Shown here: positions 33,524-42,613 of the stretch, in pieces | Position numbering within the stretch: the stretch's first letter is position 1 | Layout of the letters: every line of letters begins with the position of its first letter | Source: DATAEU01 sp046735355 | GTDB lineage: Bacteria > Actinomycetota > UBA4738 > HRBIN12 | Length of the DNA: 64,000 nt | Reading direction: 5' to 3' | Assembly: GCA_046735355.1 (NCBI GenBank) | Contig: JBKPTC010000031.1 | Span: 1 to 64,000, forward strand | Position numbers and translations under genes: made by a program | The notes under the pieces: generated by a model | Told to the model about the DNA's origin: nothing | Databases searched by the model: none | Seen by the model: only the letters and a program-made list of their open reading frames with translations

Positions 33524-34450
33524 TCAGGTGCTCTCGGGCACGCCCCAGTGCGACAGGCCGAGGAACGGATAGCGGCTCGCGTCGGCCATTCCGAGCGCGT
33601 CGAGGAACTTCGCGAACCCCCACCGCGGCCGATACCCCAACACCCGCTTGGCCTTTTCGACGGGCCACAGGAAGCGCGCCCAGATGTGCTCTCGCGGGTC
33701 GATGCCCCTGCGTTCGAAGACCTCAGTGCATCCGGGCCAGTGGCGCTCGAGGACCGCGACCGGATCATCGTGCATGGCGCGCGCGTCGGCCTGCACGAAC
33801 GGGGTGTCGGCCATGATGTCGAACGCGTCGAAGCCGCCGTCCGGGTCGTGATCGAGGGCCACGAGCACCGAGTGTGCGACGTCCCGCTCGTCGACGCCGC
33901 CGAAGAGCAGGCGAAACCCGTAGTGCTCGAACGAGGCCGGCACGTACATCCCGAACCGCAAGGCGACGACGCGCATTCGGCCGATCCGACCGTTGTACCG
34001 TCCGAGCTCCTCAGCGAGAACCTTCGAGGCGCCGTAGACGTCCGTCGGCAGCGTCGGCAGGCCCTCGTGCACCCACGCCCACGCGTCGGAGGGTGCCTCG
34101 AGACTGCGACCGTAGACGCCCATCGTGCTCGCGAGCACAACGCGGTCGATGCTGGCGCCGGCGGCCGCCTCGAACACGTTGAACGCACCGTCGACGTTGA
34201 TCGAGAAGAAATCGCGCGCGGGCCAGTGGGCGAGATGAATGCCGTGCAGGGCCGCCGCGTGGACTACCGCGTCACAGCCGTCGACCGCCTTCGCGACCGC
34301 GTCGGCGTCGCGGACGTCGCCGACGATGGACTCGACCGATTCGTCGATCGGGCGGAAGTCGAACGCGACGGGCTCGTGACCGGCCTCCCGCAGCGCAGGG
34401 ATCGTCGCCCGTCCGAGGTTCCCGCCGGCGCCGGTGATCAGGACGCGCAC
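33524..34450 (-). CDS. NAD-dependent sugar epimerase/dehydratase (SDR)
   Basis: The protein is 308 aa. The cofactor loop is ITGAGGNLGRATIPAL (5-20). The acidic cofactor-specific residue follows in VAFDFRP. The catalytic Ser/Tyr/Lys set is VVLASTMGVYG ... VYGASKVLAEELGRY (Tyr about 139, Lys about 143). It is an extended SDR, either an epimerase such as a GalE relative or a uronate dehydrogenase. With galactokinase in the island a sugar-nucleotide or hexuronate role is plausible, not shown. It starts 4 bases after the GH43 stop. Confidence 0.85.
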   Translation of the reverse strand: MRVLITGAGGNLGRATIPALREAGHEPVAFDFRPIDESVESIVGDVRDADAVAKAVDGCDAVVHAAALHGIHLAHWPARDFFSINVDGAFNVFEAAAGASIDRVVLASTMGVYGRSLEAPSDAWAWVHEGLPTLPTDVYGASKVLAEELGRYNGRIGRMRVVALRFGMYVPASFEHYGFRLLFGGVDERDVAHSVLVALDHDPDGGFDAFDIMADTPFVQADARAMHDDPVAVLERHWPGCTEVFERRGIDPREHIWARFLWPVEKAKRVLGYRPRWGFAKFLDALGMADASRYPFLGLSHWGVPEST

Positions 34451-34454
34451 GTCG

Positions 34455-35471
34455 TCATCCCCCTGTTCCGACCGCCGGCGCCTCGTCGGACTCGACCGAG
34501 GGTCCCGACCCGCCGTTGACGACCGGCCACCCGTTCACCCACTCGATCGGATCGATGAAGAGGTAGCGGTAATTCGTGAAGTCTCCTCGAATCATCGCGT
34601 GGTACACGATCCAGTCGCGGCCGTCGCCGTCCCGGATCGTCGAGTTATGGCCCGGGGCGTTCACGCTCGCGTTCGCGGCGAGGATCGGGTTGTTGGGGTC
34701 GCGCTCGAATGGTCCCGTCGGGGACGAGGAGCGGGCCACCATCACCGCGTAGTGCGCCTCGGTCCCACAGCACGCGTCTCCCGAGTACATCAGGTAGAAG
34801 AAGCCGCCGTGCCGCAGCACCCAGGCACCCTCGACGAGACCCTCGTACGGCCGGTCCGACGGCTCGAGGACGTCCGTCCGCTCGCCCTCGAGCGCGAGGC
34901 CGTCGTCCGAGAGCCGCTGGACGTGGATCGGCACACCGTCGGAGCCCCAGTAGATGTACTTCGTCCCGTCGGCCTGCATGACGAACGGATCGATCGCGTC
35001 GAATCCCTTCTCGCCGACGATGAGTGGCTTTCCGATCGCGTCCTCGAACGGACCGGAGGGGCTCGCGGAGGTCGCGACCCCGATCGCCATCCGCGCCGTC
35101 TCGAGGTAGCGCGCGGAGAAGTAGAGGTAGTAGGTCGCCCCGAACCGGACGATGTGCGGCGCCCAGATGTCGCCGTTGTCCGTGCCCGGCGGCGTCCAGT
35201 CAGGGCGCTCGCTGAACGCGTCGCCGACGAGCCTCCAATGGACGAGGTCGGTCGAGTGCAGCACCGGGACGTTGTAGAAGACCGCGTCGTGATACGACTG
35301 CGTCGTGTACGCGTAGTAGGACCCGTCGTCGGCCCGGATGATCGACGGGTCGGGAGCATCGTTGTGCAGGACGGGGTTCCGGTACGCGGGGTCTCGTGAT
35401 TGCACGAACCAGACGGCCACGGCGCCGACCAAGGCGACGACGGCGACCGCGACGAGGAGCCGGCGCGTCAC
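34455..35471 (-). CDS. Membrane-anchored or exported GH43-family glycosidase
   Basis: The protein is 338 aa. The N-terminus (LLVAVAVVALVGAVAVWFV, residues 5-23) is a signal peptide or anchor, so it works outside the cytoplasm. GH43 landmarks are NPVLHNDAPDPSIIRADDGS (catalytic base Asp in DPS), GFDAIDPFVMQADGTKYIYW (pKa-modulating Asp) and LVEGAWVLRHGG (acid Glu). A SGDACC...HYAVMVA segment is shared with the second GH43 gene at 45.2 kb. GH43 enzymes cleave arabinofuranosides, xylosides or galactans. As first gene of the leftward run it would release sugars for the ABC importer. Regulation may lie in the divergent gap to 35639. Confidence 0.88.
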   Translation of the reverse strand: MTRRLLVAVAVVALVGAVAVWFVQSRDPAYRNPVLHNDAPDPSIIRADDGSYYAYTTQSYHDAVFYNVPVLHSTDLVHWRLVGDAFSERPDWTPPGTDNGDIWAPHIVRFGATYYLYFSARYLETARMAIGVATSASPSGPFEDAIGKPLIVGEKGFDAIDPFVMQADGTKYIYWGSDGVPIHVQRLSDDGLALEGERTDVLEPSDRPYEGLVEGAWVLRHGGFFYLMYSGDACCGTEAHYAVMVARSSSPTGPFERDPNNPILAANASVNAPGHNSTIRDGDGRDWIVYHAMIRGDFTNYRYLFIDPIEWVNGWPVVNGGSGPSVESDEAPAVGTGG

Positions 35472-35524
35472 GTCGGTCCGCCGCCTCGCGTGGCGTTTCG
35501 CATGCGGGCGAGTCTAGCGATGGC

Positions 35525-35585
35525 CTGCCGGCCGTTCCGGCCGGCTCGCTCCGGCTCTGCCGGCCGTTCCGGCCGGCTCGCTCCG
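35525..35585. repeat. Tandem 29-bp GC-rich repeat in the divergent island promoter region
   Basis: Two copies (35525-35553 and 35557-35585, period 32) begin CTGCCGGCCGTTCC and end GGCTCGCTCCG. Each holds a palindrome CCGGCC-GTTCC-GGCCGG able to form a hairpin. They lie between the divergent starts of the GH43 gene (35471) and the ATPase gene (35639). A regulator-binding array or an mRNA structure is possible. Confidence 0.5.
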
Positions 35586-35638
35586 CTCGGGCGGCCATCG
35601 TAGAGTCCGGTTACCCAACGTTGGTGGCCGGAGGTGCG

Positions 35639-36901
<1,263 letters not shown>

Positions 36902-37354
36902 GCAGCGCGTTCGGCGTCGGACGCGACGTCCGGCTCTGGCGATCTGACGGTCACGGCGATCCGACGACCCCGGTCGCGACCCGTACTCCTGTCCGTCGCG
37001 TCTGGCGCGACCCGGGGAACCTTGACCCGCACGCCGAGCGGGCGGATAGTTCGAGGGTCGCCGTTTCGCGGGGGCGCAATTGGTTGCGTCGAAGCCTCGA
37101 CCCCTTCCGAACCTTCCGCGAAACGTGTGGGTGCTCGGCCGTGCGTCCTGGGAGTTAGCCCCGTGTTTCGGTTCCCTACGCCTGCCGGGAGGCGCTCAGC
37201 AATCTCGGCGGTTTAACGATGGGCGCGGAGGACAAGCCGTTGGCGCTCCGATCGTTCACGGATCGATCGGTCTAACGGACGCGCACTCGAGCGTGAGGAA
37301 ATCTTCGGACCAACGTCTGGTTGGAAGCTGAGACATGACCCTGGCCGGAAGGTC
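36902..37354. other. Gap between the ATPase and the orphan binding protein
   Basis: No gene, RNA gene or clear terminator is visible. Open frames here (for example 37080-37331 plus strand) have no ribosome-binding site and no family resemblance. Only short GC-rich hairpins are present. Confidence 0.3.
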
Positions 37355-38536
37355 CTAGGGCGTATAGCCCACGGCGGTGGCCCAGGCGAGGTCCACGTGG
37401 AGGGTGCCCGAGGCATCGGACGTATCCACCGTCACCGTGGACGGCACGCGGTTGCCGGTCGGCGACAGGATCGTGGCCGACCCGGTCCAGCCGATGAAGT
37501 TCTTGGTGGAGTAAAGCACTCTCGCGAGCGGCACCTGCTGGAAGTTGTGGGCCTTGATCGCGCTCTGCACAAGGAGGTTGACCGAGTCGAAGGTGTAGGG
37601 ACTCCACAGGCCGGGTGCCGAGTGGAATTTGGCCTCGAAGGCGGACAGGAAGGGGGCCGAGCCCGCGAAGTCGGACGGGGCGGGCACGCCGAGCACGGGG
37701 CAGTTTTGGACGGCAGGGATCCCGGCGTCGGTCACGTAGCCAACCGAGGCCGAGGCGTAGTCAGACAGGCAGTTCGTGCCCGCGCCGACCTCAAGCATCT
37801 GGTCGGCCACCAGCGCGCCCTCGGGGTAGTACAGGTCGGCGTAGACCCCGGTCGGATGGGTTGCCAGGGCCTGGGCCACGGCTGCCTGGATCACGGCGGG
37901 ATCGTTGGTGGCGCTGGGGATGATCGGGATGTTGGCGGATACGGTGACTCCAGCGGCCTGGAGCCCGGCCACGAGCGAGGCGTCTGCCCCCTGGGTATAA
38001 GCGGTGGAGTTGTCATAGACGACGGCCACCGAGGTGTTCTTCTGCCAGGTAGTCAAGGCCTGCACGGCGATCGGCGAGATCTGGTCGTTCATGGGCTGGA
38101 GCGTGACACCGTAGCCTTCGGTCGAGGTCGACGAGGTGAGGCGGATCGGGACCAGCTTGTCCTTGATGAACAGCGGCAATGTCTGCAGGCCTACCCCCGA
38201 GTTGTACGGACCCACCACCCCGTCGAGTCCGGCCCGGATGGCAGCCTTGGCTGCAGCCACGCCGACGGTAGGATCGGCCGCATCGTCGATCGGGACGATC
38301 TGGACCTGACGTCCGAGCACCCCACCGGCCGCGTTGATCTGGTCGGCGGCTAGTTGAGCACCCTCGAGCATGCCGATGCCGACATCGGACTGGCTTCCGG
38401 TGAGCGGTCCCTCGAGGCCGATCTTCCAGACCTTGGGCTGGGATGCTCGGACCGTGCCCTGGGCTGCCGCATCAAAAGAGGTGATGAACAAGGCCACGCC
38501 CAGGGTGAAGGCGAGCTTCTTGGCGAGATGACGCAT
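37355..38536 (-). CDS. Orphan branched-chain-amino-acid-type ABC solute-binding protein
   Basis: The protein is 393 aa. The signal peptide is KKLAFTLGVALFITSFDAAA (about 5-24), without a lipobox cysteine. The mature part is a Leu/Ile/Val-type periplasmic-binding fold (Peripla_BP_6): KIGLEGPLTGSQSDVGIGML, AADQINAAGGVLGRQVQIVP, GVVGPYNSGVGLQTLPLF, FDSVNLLVQSAIKAHNF. Ligands of this family include amino acids, amides and aromatic compounds. No matching permease or ATPase genes are near, so it is an orphan. By eye its codon choice (more CTG, GTG, GCC, GGC) differs from neighbouring genes rich in CTC, GTC and CGA. It sits between the sugar genes and the island's right boundary, which suggests separate acquisition. 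Confidence 0.85.
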   Translation of the reverse strand: MRHLAKKLAFTLGVALFITSFDAAAQGTVRASQPKVWKIGLEGPLTGSQSDVGIGMLEGAQLAADQINAAGGVLGRQVQIVPIDDAADPTVGVAAAKAAIRAGLDGVVGPYNSGVGLQTLPLFIKDKLVPIRLTSSTSTEGYGVTLQPMNDQISPIAVQALTTWQKNTSVAVVYDNSTAYTQGADASLVAGLQAAGVTVSANIPIIPSATNDPAVIQAAVAQALATHPTGVYADLYYPEGALVADQMLEVGAGTNCLSDYASASVGYVTDAGIPAVQNCPVLGVPAPSDFAGSAPFLSAFEAKFHSAPGLWSPYTFDSVNLLVQSAIKAHNFQQVPLARVLYSTKNFIGWTGSATILSPTGNRVPSTVTVDTSDASGTLHVDLAWATAVGYTP

Positions 38537-38603
38537 TGAAGCTCCATTTTAGGTCGAGGTGGGGCCGGAGTGTCCAGGATGACCCCGAACACGACAGTGG
38601 ATG

Positions 38604-38646
38604 GTCGCCGGGCAGGAATCGATCCTGCGACACGCGGTCAGGAACC
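38604..38646 (-). repeat. Degenerate third copy of the tRNA-Arg 3' half
   Basis: Plus-strand 38604-38646 (GTCGCCGGGCAGG, AATCGATCCTGCGACA, CGCGGTCAGGAACC) resembles both the left-end copy and the intact tRNA. It shares the extra base (GACACGCGG) with the left-end copy at 18127 rather than with the tRNA. It cannot fold as a tRNA: the anticodon stem is broken and no 5' half is present. It may be an older attachment site from a previous insertion or a tandem one. Confidence 0.5.
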
Positions 38647-38753
38647 TGATGGCCACCGCTGTCCGCTTACCTTGTACGCCAGCGGTTATGTGCTGGGTCC
38701 GTCGAGTCTGGACGAGACCGGTCCGATCAGCGACGCAAAGCCGCTGGTGGAGG

Positions 38754-38825
38754 TGCCCCCGGCAGGAATCGAACCTGCGCACGCGGTTTAGGAAACCGCT
38801 GCTCTATCCACTGAGCTACGAGGGC
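38754..38825 (-). tRNA. tRNA-Arg (anticodon CCT)
   Basis: The gene is 72 bases. Acceptor GCCCTCG pairs with CGGGGGC (one G-T). The D arm is GCTC-AGTGGATA-GAGC and the anticodon arm GCGGT-TTCCTAA-ACCGC with CCT, reading AGG codons. A 4-base variable loop follows, then the T arm GCAGG-TTCGATT-CCTGC. The discriminator is A. CCA is not encoded (genomic ACCT follows). It is complete, so integration of the island at its 3' end regenerated the gene. Confidence 0.95.
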
Positions 38826-38908
38826 CACCGTCGCAGGATAACGAGCGGCGCGCAGAGGATCGCGCAGGGCTCTAGTCCTCCGCGTCCGAAGCGTTACACA
38901 AAGAGATC

Positions 38909-38938
38909 GGTGCGGCCGCTTGGGGAAACAGCCGCACC
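38909..38938 (-). terminator. Terminator hairpin after the propeller-like protein gene
   Basis: On the minus strand GGTGCGGC (38938-38931) pairs with GCCGCACC (38916-38909) around a 14-base loop and is followed by GATCTCTTTG. It lies 55 bases beyond the stop at 38993. The tail is only partly T-rich. Confidence 0.5.
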
Positions 38939-38992
38939 CATCTCGTCACCTATGGCCGGTCGAGTTGACTGGCCCAGGTAGTCAGCGTCCTC

Positions 38993-39907
38993 CTACGACG
39001 TCGTGTCGGCGTCCGCGATCTTGTAGATGCCTCCCGAGGCGTCGGGACAGTGGTTCCGGATGAGGTACGCGGTCGTCGACCCGCCCGGCTCGTCGAACGC
39101 GAACGTCACGAACGCGTCGAACCCGCGGCGAATCCTCGCGATGACGGTGCCCGGACCGCCGACCGGGTAGCGGACGATGCGCGCCCGCAGCCCGCAACGC
39201 CAGACGTCATGACCGCCCGCCCGAGTCATGTAGACGGTTCCGTCGACGTCGATGCCGCCCGCGTACTGTTGCAGGTCCGGATTCTCGATCTTCTCGAGGC
39301 CCTCCGTCGAGATCTGATACCGGAATAGGTTGCATCTCCGAAGCGCACCGCGCCGCACCGCACATGTCTCGAAGGTGGCCCAGTCGCCGTTCACCTGGTC
39401 CGACACGACGTATCCCCGCCCCTTGTGCAGGATCCGCTGCTCGTCGGTCGTGAGGTTGTACAGGATCACCTTCGTGCGACGGCCGAGCCTCGTGAAGAGC
39501 AGCCAGTCACCGGAAAGGGACGGCCGGTTCTCGAACTTGTCCGAGTTAACCGCCGCTGGAAGCGCAGAACCAGTGTCCGTCGCAGCGTCGTACAGCGCGA
39601 GGTTTCCGTGGCCGTGCCGTGACACCTGATACACGACGGTCGAGCCGTCGATCCCGACGCTGTAGCTTCGCGTACCGCGCGGATTGACGCGTACGGGGTC
39701 GCCGCCGCCGACCGGGCGAACGAAGCTGTTGTAGTGGCTCGGATGCGCGATCGAGTTCTGCGACCACGCGAAGTAGGTGCCGGAAACGGCAACCGACCCC
39801 TCGTCGACGTCCCGGTCGTCCGTCACCTTCGTGAGGGTGGCGGCTTCGGCGGTCGGCATGACGCCGAGCGTCAGAACGCCGATCAGCACGAGCGCGATGC
39901 GCTTCAT
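38993..39907 (-). CDS. Secreted beta-propeller-like protein, unknown function
   Basis: The protein is 304 aa from ATG 39907 with GGGAGG upstream. Its signal peptide is KRIALVLIGVLTLGVMPTAE, cleaved near residue 22. The mature chain shows about five repeated blade-like units with alternating V-x-G/S and D-x-W-x-x-F patterns (GTYFAWSQNS, GSTVVYQVSRHGHGNLALYD, GDWLLFTRLGRRTKVILYN, GDWATFETC, GTVYMTRAGGHDVW). This resembles TolB/PD40-type propellers without the DGS signature. Three or four cysteines fit an exported protein. It sits just outside the island next to the tRNA. A ligand-binding or scaffold role is possible. Confidence 0.7.
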   Translation of the reverse strand: MKRIALVLIGVLTLGVMPTAEAATLTKVTDDRDVDEGSVAVSGTYFAWSQNSIAHPSHYNSFVRPVGGGDPVRVNPRGTRSYSVGIDGSTVVYQVSRHGHGNLALYDAATDTGSALPAAVNSDKFENRPSLSGDWLLFTRLGRRTKVILYNLTTDEQRILHKGRGYVVSDQVNGDWATFETCAVRRGALRRCNLFRYQISTEGLEKIENPDLQQYAGGIDVDGTVYMTRAGGHDVWRCGLRARIVRYPVGGPGTVIARIRRGFDAFVTFAFDEPGGSTTAYLIRNHCPDASGGIYKIADADTTS

Positions 39908-39994
39908 GAGGGCCTCCCTTCCCCGCGGGCACCGTAGTTCGGCTTTCTTTCGGGCGCAACTCGATGGTCGTTTGGTCGTTCGAGAGAACGCCGG

Positions 39995-41176
39995 CTAGCC
40001 GCGCGCCCGCGCGAACTCGCGCAGACGGTCGCCGGCGGCCTCGAGCGTCTCGAGCCTCTTCGGGAACGCGAACCGGAGGAGCCGGTGGCCGTCCGCCGGG
40101 TTCGAGAAGAAGGACGAGCCCGGAACCGTCGCCACGCCGGCGTGCTCGACGAGGTGCAGGGCGGCCTCCGTGTCGTCCTCGAACCCGAGATGCCCGATCT
40201 CTGCCATCACGTAGTACGCGCCCTCGGGTGCACGGGCGTCGAAGCCGACGTCACCGAGGATCCGAAGCATCGTCTCGCGCCGCCTGGCGTAGTCGATCTT
40301 CATGCGGTCGTAATACGTCTGCGGCATCTTCAGGGCGGCGATACCCGCGTGCTGCAACGGCGCCGCGGCGGCGACGGTGAGGAAGTCGTGGACCACGCGG
40401 ATGCCCTGCGTGAGACGAGCGTCCGCGACCGTCCATCCGACGCGCCATCCGGTGACGGCGTACGTCTTCGAGAGCGCGCTGATCGTGACGGTTCGATCGT
40501 GCATGCCGGCGATCGTGGCGATCGGGATGTGCTCGCGATCGTCGAACGTGATGTGTTCGTAGATCTCGTCGGTGATCGCGATCGCGTCCCACTTGATGCA
40601 GAGCCTCGCGATGGCCTCGAGCTCCCCGCGCGTGAACACCTTGCCGGTCGGGTTGTTGGGCGAGTTGAGGACGATCGCGCGCGTTCGGTCGTTGAACGCC
40701 GCCTCCAGCTCGCCCTCGTCGAGGCTCCAGTCGGGCGCGTGGAGTTGCACGATCCTCGGTGTCGCACCGGTCAGGATCACGTCGGGGCCGTAGTTCTCGT
40801 AGAACGGCTCGAGGATCACGATCTCGTCGCCCGGGTCCACGAGGCCGAGCATGGCGGCGATCATCGCCTCGGTCGAACCGCACGTGACGCAGATGTCCGT
40901 CTCGGGATCGACGTCCATCCCGTACCGACGGCGATACGTCTGGGCGAGCGCCTCGCGGAGCTCCGGCACGCCGAACGTGACGGGGTACTGGTTGTGGTCC
41001 TCGTTGATCGCGCGGGCCGCCGCCTCCTTGAGCTCGAACGGCGCCGGGAAGTCGGGATAGCCCTGTCCGAGGTTGATGGCGCCGTGCGCGTCGGCCAGAC
41101 GCGTCATCTCGCGGATCACCGACTCGGTGAAGGAGGCCGCCTTGACGGAGGTCGCACGCCGGCTCTCGGTGCTCAC
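39995..41176 (-). CDS. PLP-dependent aminotransferase class I/II
   Basis: The protein is 393 aa from GTG 41176. It shows fold-type I landmarks: INLGQGYPDFPAP near the N-terminus, PYRIDOXAL-binding NSPNNPTGK (171-179), DEIYEHI (203-209) and the Schiff-base lysine in SALSKTYAVTGWRVG (K237), with the C-terminal Arg in RLLRFAFPKR binding the substrate carboxylate. The closest subgroup is aspartate/kynurenine/methionine-type aminotransferases. The specific amino acid is not predictable. It is monocistronic. Further in-frame sequence upstream to 41341 lacks family resemblance. Confidence 0.9.
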   Translation of the reverse strand: MSTESRRATSVKAASFTESVIREMTRLADAHGAINLGQGYPDFPAPFELKEAAARAINEDHNQYPVTFGVPELREALAQTYRRRYGMDVDPETDICVTCGSTEAMIAAMLGLVDPGDEIVILEPFYENYGPDVILTGATPRIVQLHAPDWSLDEGELEAAFNDRTRAIVLNSPNNPTGKVFTRGELEAIARLCIKWDAIAITDEIYEHITFDDREHIPIATIAGMHDRTVTISALSKTYAVTGWRVGWTVADARLTQGIRVVHDFLTVAAAAPLQHAGIAALKMPQTYYDRMKIDYARRRETMLRILGDVGFDARAPEGAYYVMAEIGHLGFEDDTEAALHLVEHAGVATVPGSSFFSNPADGHRLLRFAFPKRLETLEAAGDRLREFARARG

Positions 41177-41271
41177 GCCCGAAGGATAGTCGGGGTTCGC
41201 GTCCGTATCCCCAGACGCGCTATCGGCCGTCGACCGTGGAAGCGCCCGAACGTCGCAACGAGCGTACGAAG

Positions 41272-41925
41272 TCAGCCCGCGCTGACGAACGGGGCCGGAT
41301 CGAAGATCGCCGTCTGCGCGACGAGATCGCCCGGGCCGCATTCCGCGCTCGAGCCGGTTTCGCCTATCACGTGGAGGTACAACGTTCGACCCGAGACCGA
41401 GAACGAATACGTGATCGTGCAGCCGTAGCCCTTCGCCTGAACGGTATGCGGTCCCGTTACGGTGAAGCTCCCGCTCCAGCCCGCCTCCCGCTTGCCCGTG
41501 TCGCTCTCCGCCGTCTGGAACCAGAATCCGTCCTGCACCACGAGGCCCTGCCGGATCCAGCGGTCGAACCTCAGGCCCGGACCGAAGTAGTAGCGAGCCG
41601 CCTGCCGACGCGAGAAGCCGGCCTCGCGCAACGTCGACTCGATCGTCGAGCGCGTGATCGGATGTGTCCAGTAGACGCCGTCCGGGATCGTCGCGACGGC
41701 CTCGCGCGACGGCGTTGGTCCCGTCGCCGCGGCCGACCGCCCGCGAGGCAGCGCGGACAACCCGGCGGCTAGGCCGCCGATGCCGACGGCGAGCGCGACG
41801 ACCGCCGTTCCGATCCGGCGGCGCGCGCGACGGCGCGTCCCCCGGTCGAGCGTCCGTTGGAGCGCGTCGGGCGGAAGCTCGAAGTGCTCGGAGCGCCGTT
41901 CGAGCCGCTCGCGCAGATCACTCAT
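41272..41925 (-). CDS. Membrane-anchored anti-sigma-like protein
   Basis: The protein is 217 aa from ATG 41925, starting 8 bases inside the end of the ECF sigma gene. A basic N-terminal segment (about 1-38) ends in TRRRARRRIGTAVVALAVGI and one transmembrane helix (about 38-60). An outer domain with GVYWTHPITRSTIESTLREA, a YYFGPGLRFDRWIRQGL segment and two cysteines follows. The overlap and topology match the pair at 11.3-12.6 kb, though the two outer domains are unrelated by eye. No zinc-binding ZAS motif is visible. Its anti-sigma role is inferred. Confidence 0.6.
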   Translation of the reverse strand: MSDLRERLERRSEHFELPPDALQRTLDRGTRRRARRRIGTAVVALAVGIGGLAAGLSALPRGRSAAATGPTPSREAVATIPDGVYWTHPITRSTIESTLREAGFSRRQAARYYFGPGLRFDRWIRQGLVVQDGFWFQTAESDTGKREAGWSGSFTVTGPHTVQAKGYGCTITYSFSVSGRTLYLHVIGETGSSAECGPGDLVAQTAIFDPAPFVSAG

Positions 41926-42466
41926 CGATCGATCCGATCGTCTCGCGCATCGCCGCGCGCGCCTGCGACGCAAGCACGCGAACGGTGACGTCCCGGATGC
42001 CCATCATCGAAGCGGCCTCGCCCGACGTGCAGCCGAGGACGTCGAGGAGGACGAGCGCGGCTCGTTGCCGAGGCGTCAGATCGGCCAGCGCGCGGTCGAT
42101 CGAATATCGGTCATCGACGACACCGAACGCGTCGGGCGAGAACTCGCTCGACGTCGATGCGAGGCCCGCGACGGCACGGAAGTGGCGTGCGAGCTTCCGC
42201 GTCCTCTTCTTCCACCGGTTGAACGCCGCTCGATACAGATAGCCGACGGGATCGTCCATCACGGAGACGCGGTCCCAGCGCTCTAGGAGCGCGAGGAACG
42301 CGTCCTGGACCATCTCCTCGGCCTCCTGCCGGTTGCCCGTGATGACGCACATGCGACGGTACAGGGTGGGCGCGTGGTCCTCGAAGAACGTCTCGAACGC
42401 CATCACAGACGCGCCGTCGGTCGCGCGGTCGCGCGTCGCGGCGACGAGCCTCAGGCGGGCCGACAT
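41918..42466 (-). CDS. ECF-type RNA polymerase sigma factor
   Basis: The protein is 182 aa from ATG 42466; a Met at 42403 is an alternative and the upstream one at 42535 is unlikely. Region 2 is FETFFEDHAPTLYRRMCVIT then RQEAEEMVQDAFLALLERWD (about residues 24-66). Region 4 is LADLTPRQRAALVLLDVLGC then IRDVTVRVLASQAR (about 120-165). A linker of about 40 residues with KKRTRKLARH separates them. It is divergent from a small secreted protein (42614) and overlaps its probable anti-sigma partner. The 147-base divergent gap is the likely control region. Confidence 0.85.
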   Translation of the reverse strand: MSARLRLVAATRDRATDGASVMAFETFFEDHAPTLYRRMCVITGNRQEAEEMVQDAFLALLERWDRVSVMDDPVGYLYRAAFNRWKKRTRKLARHFRAVAGLASTSSEFSPDAFGVVDDRYSIDRALADLTPRQRAALVLLDVLGCTSGEAASMMGIRDVTVRVLASQARAAMRETIGSIDE

Positions 42467-42613
42467 CCAGTAGAGAACCCCCCTCGAGGTGGAACCGTTT
42501 AGCCGGCGGCCCGAAGATCCAGAACATCGCGCCAACCCCGCGGATCGCTAAACGGATGAGCCACGGCGAGCCTTCTCCTCCCATCGGCATTCGAATCGAA
42601 GGAGGCGCTCATC

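Noticed and set aside
38604..38646. A second tRNA-Arg gene
   Set aside because: The anticodon stem cannot pair and the D arm and acceptor 5' strand are missing.
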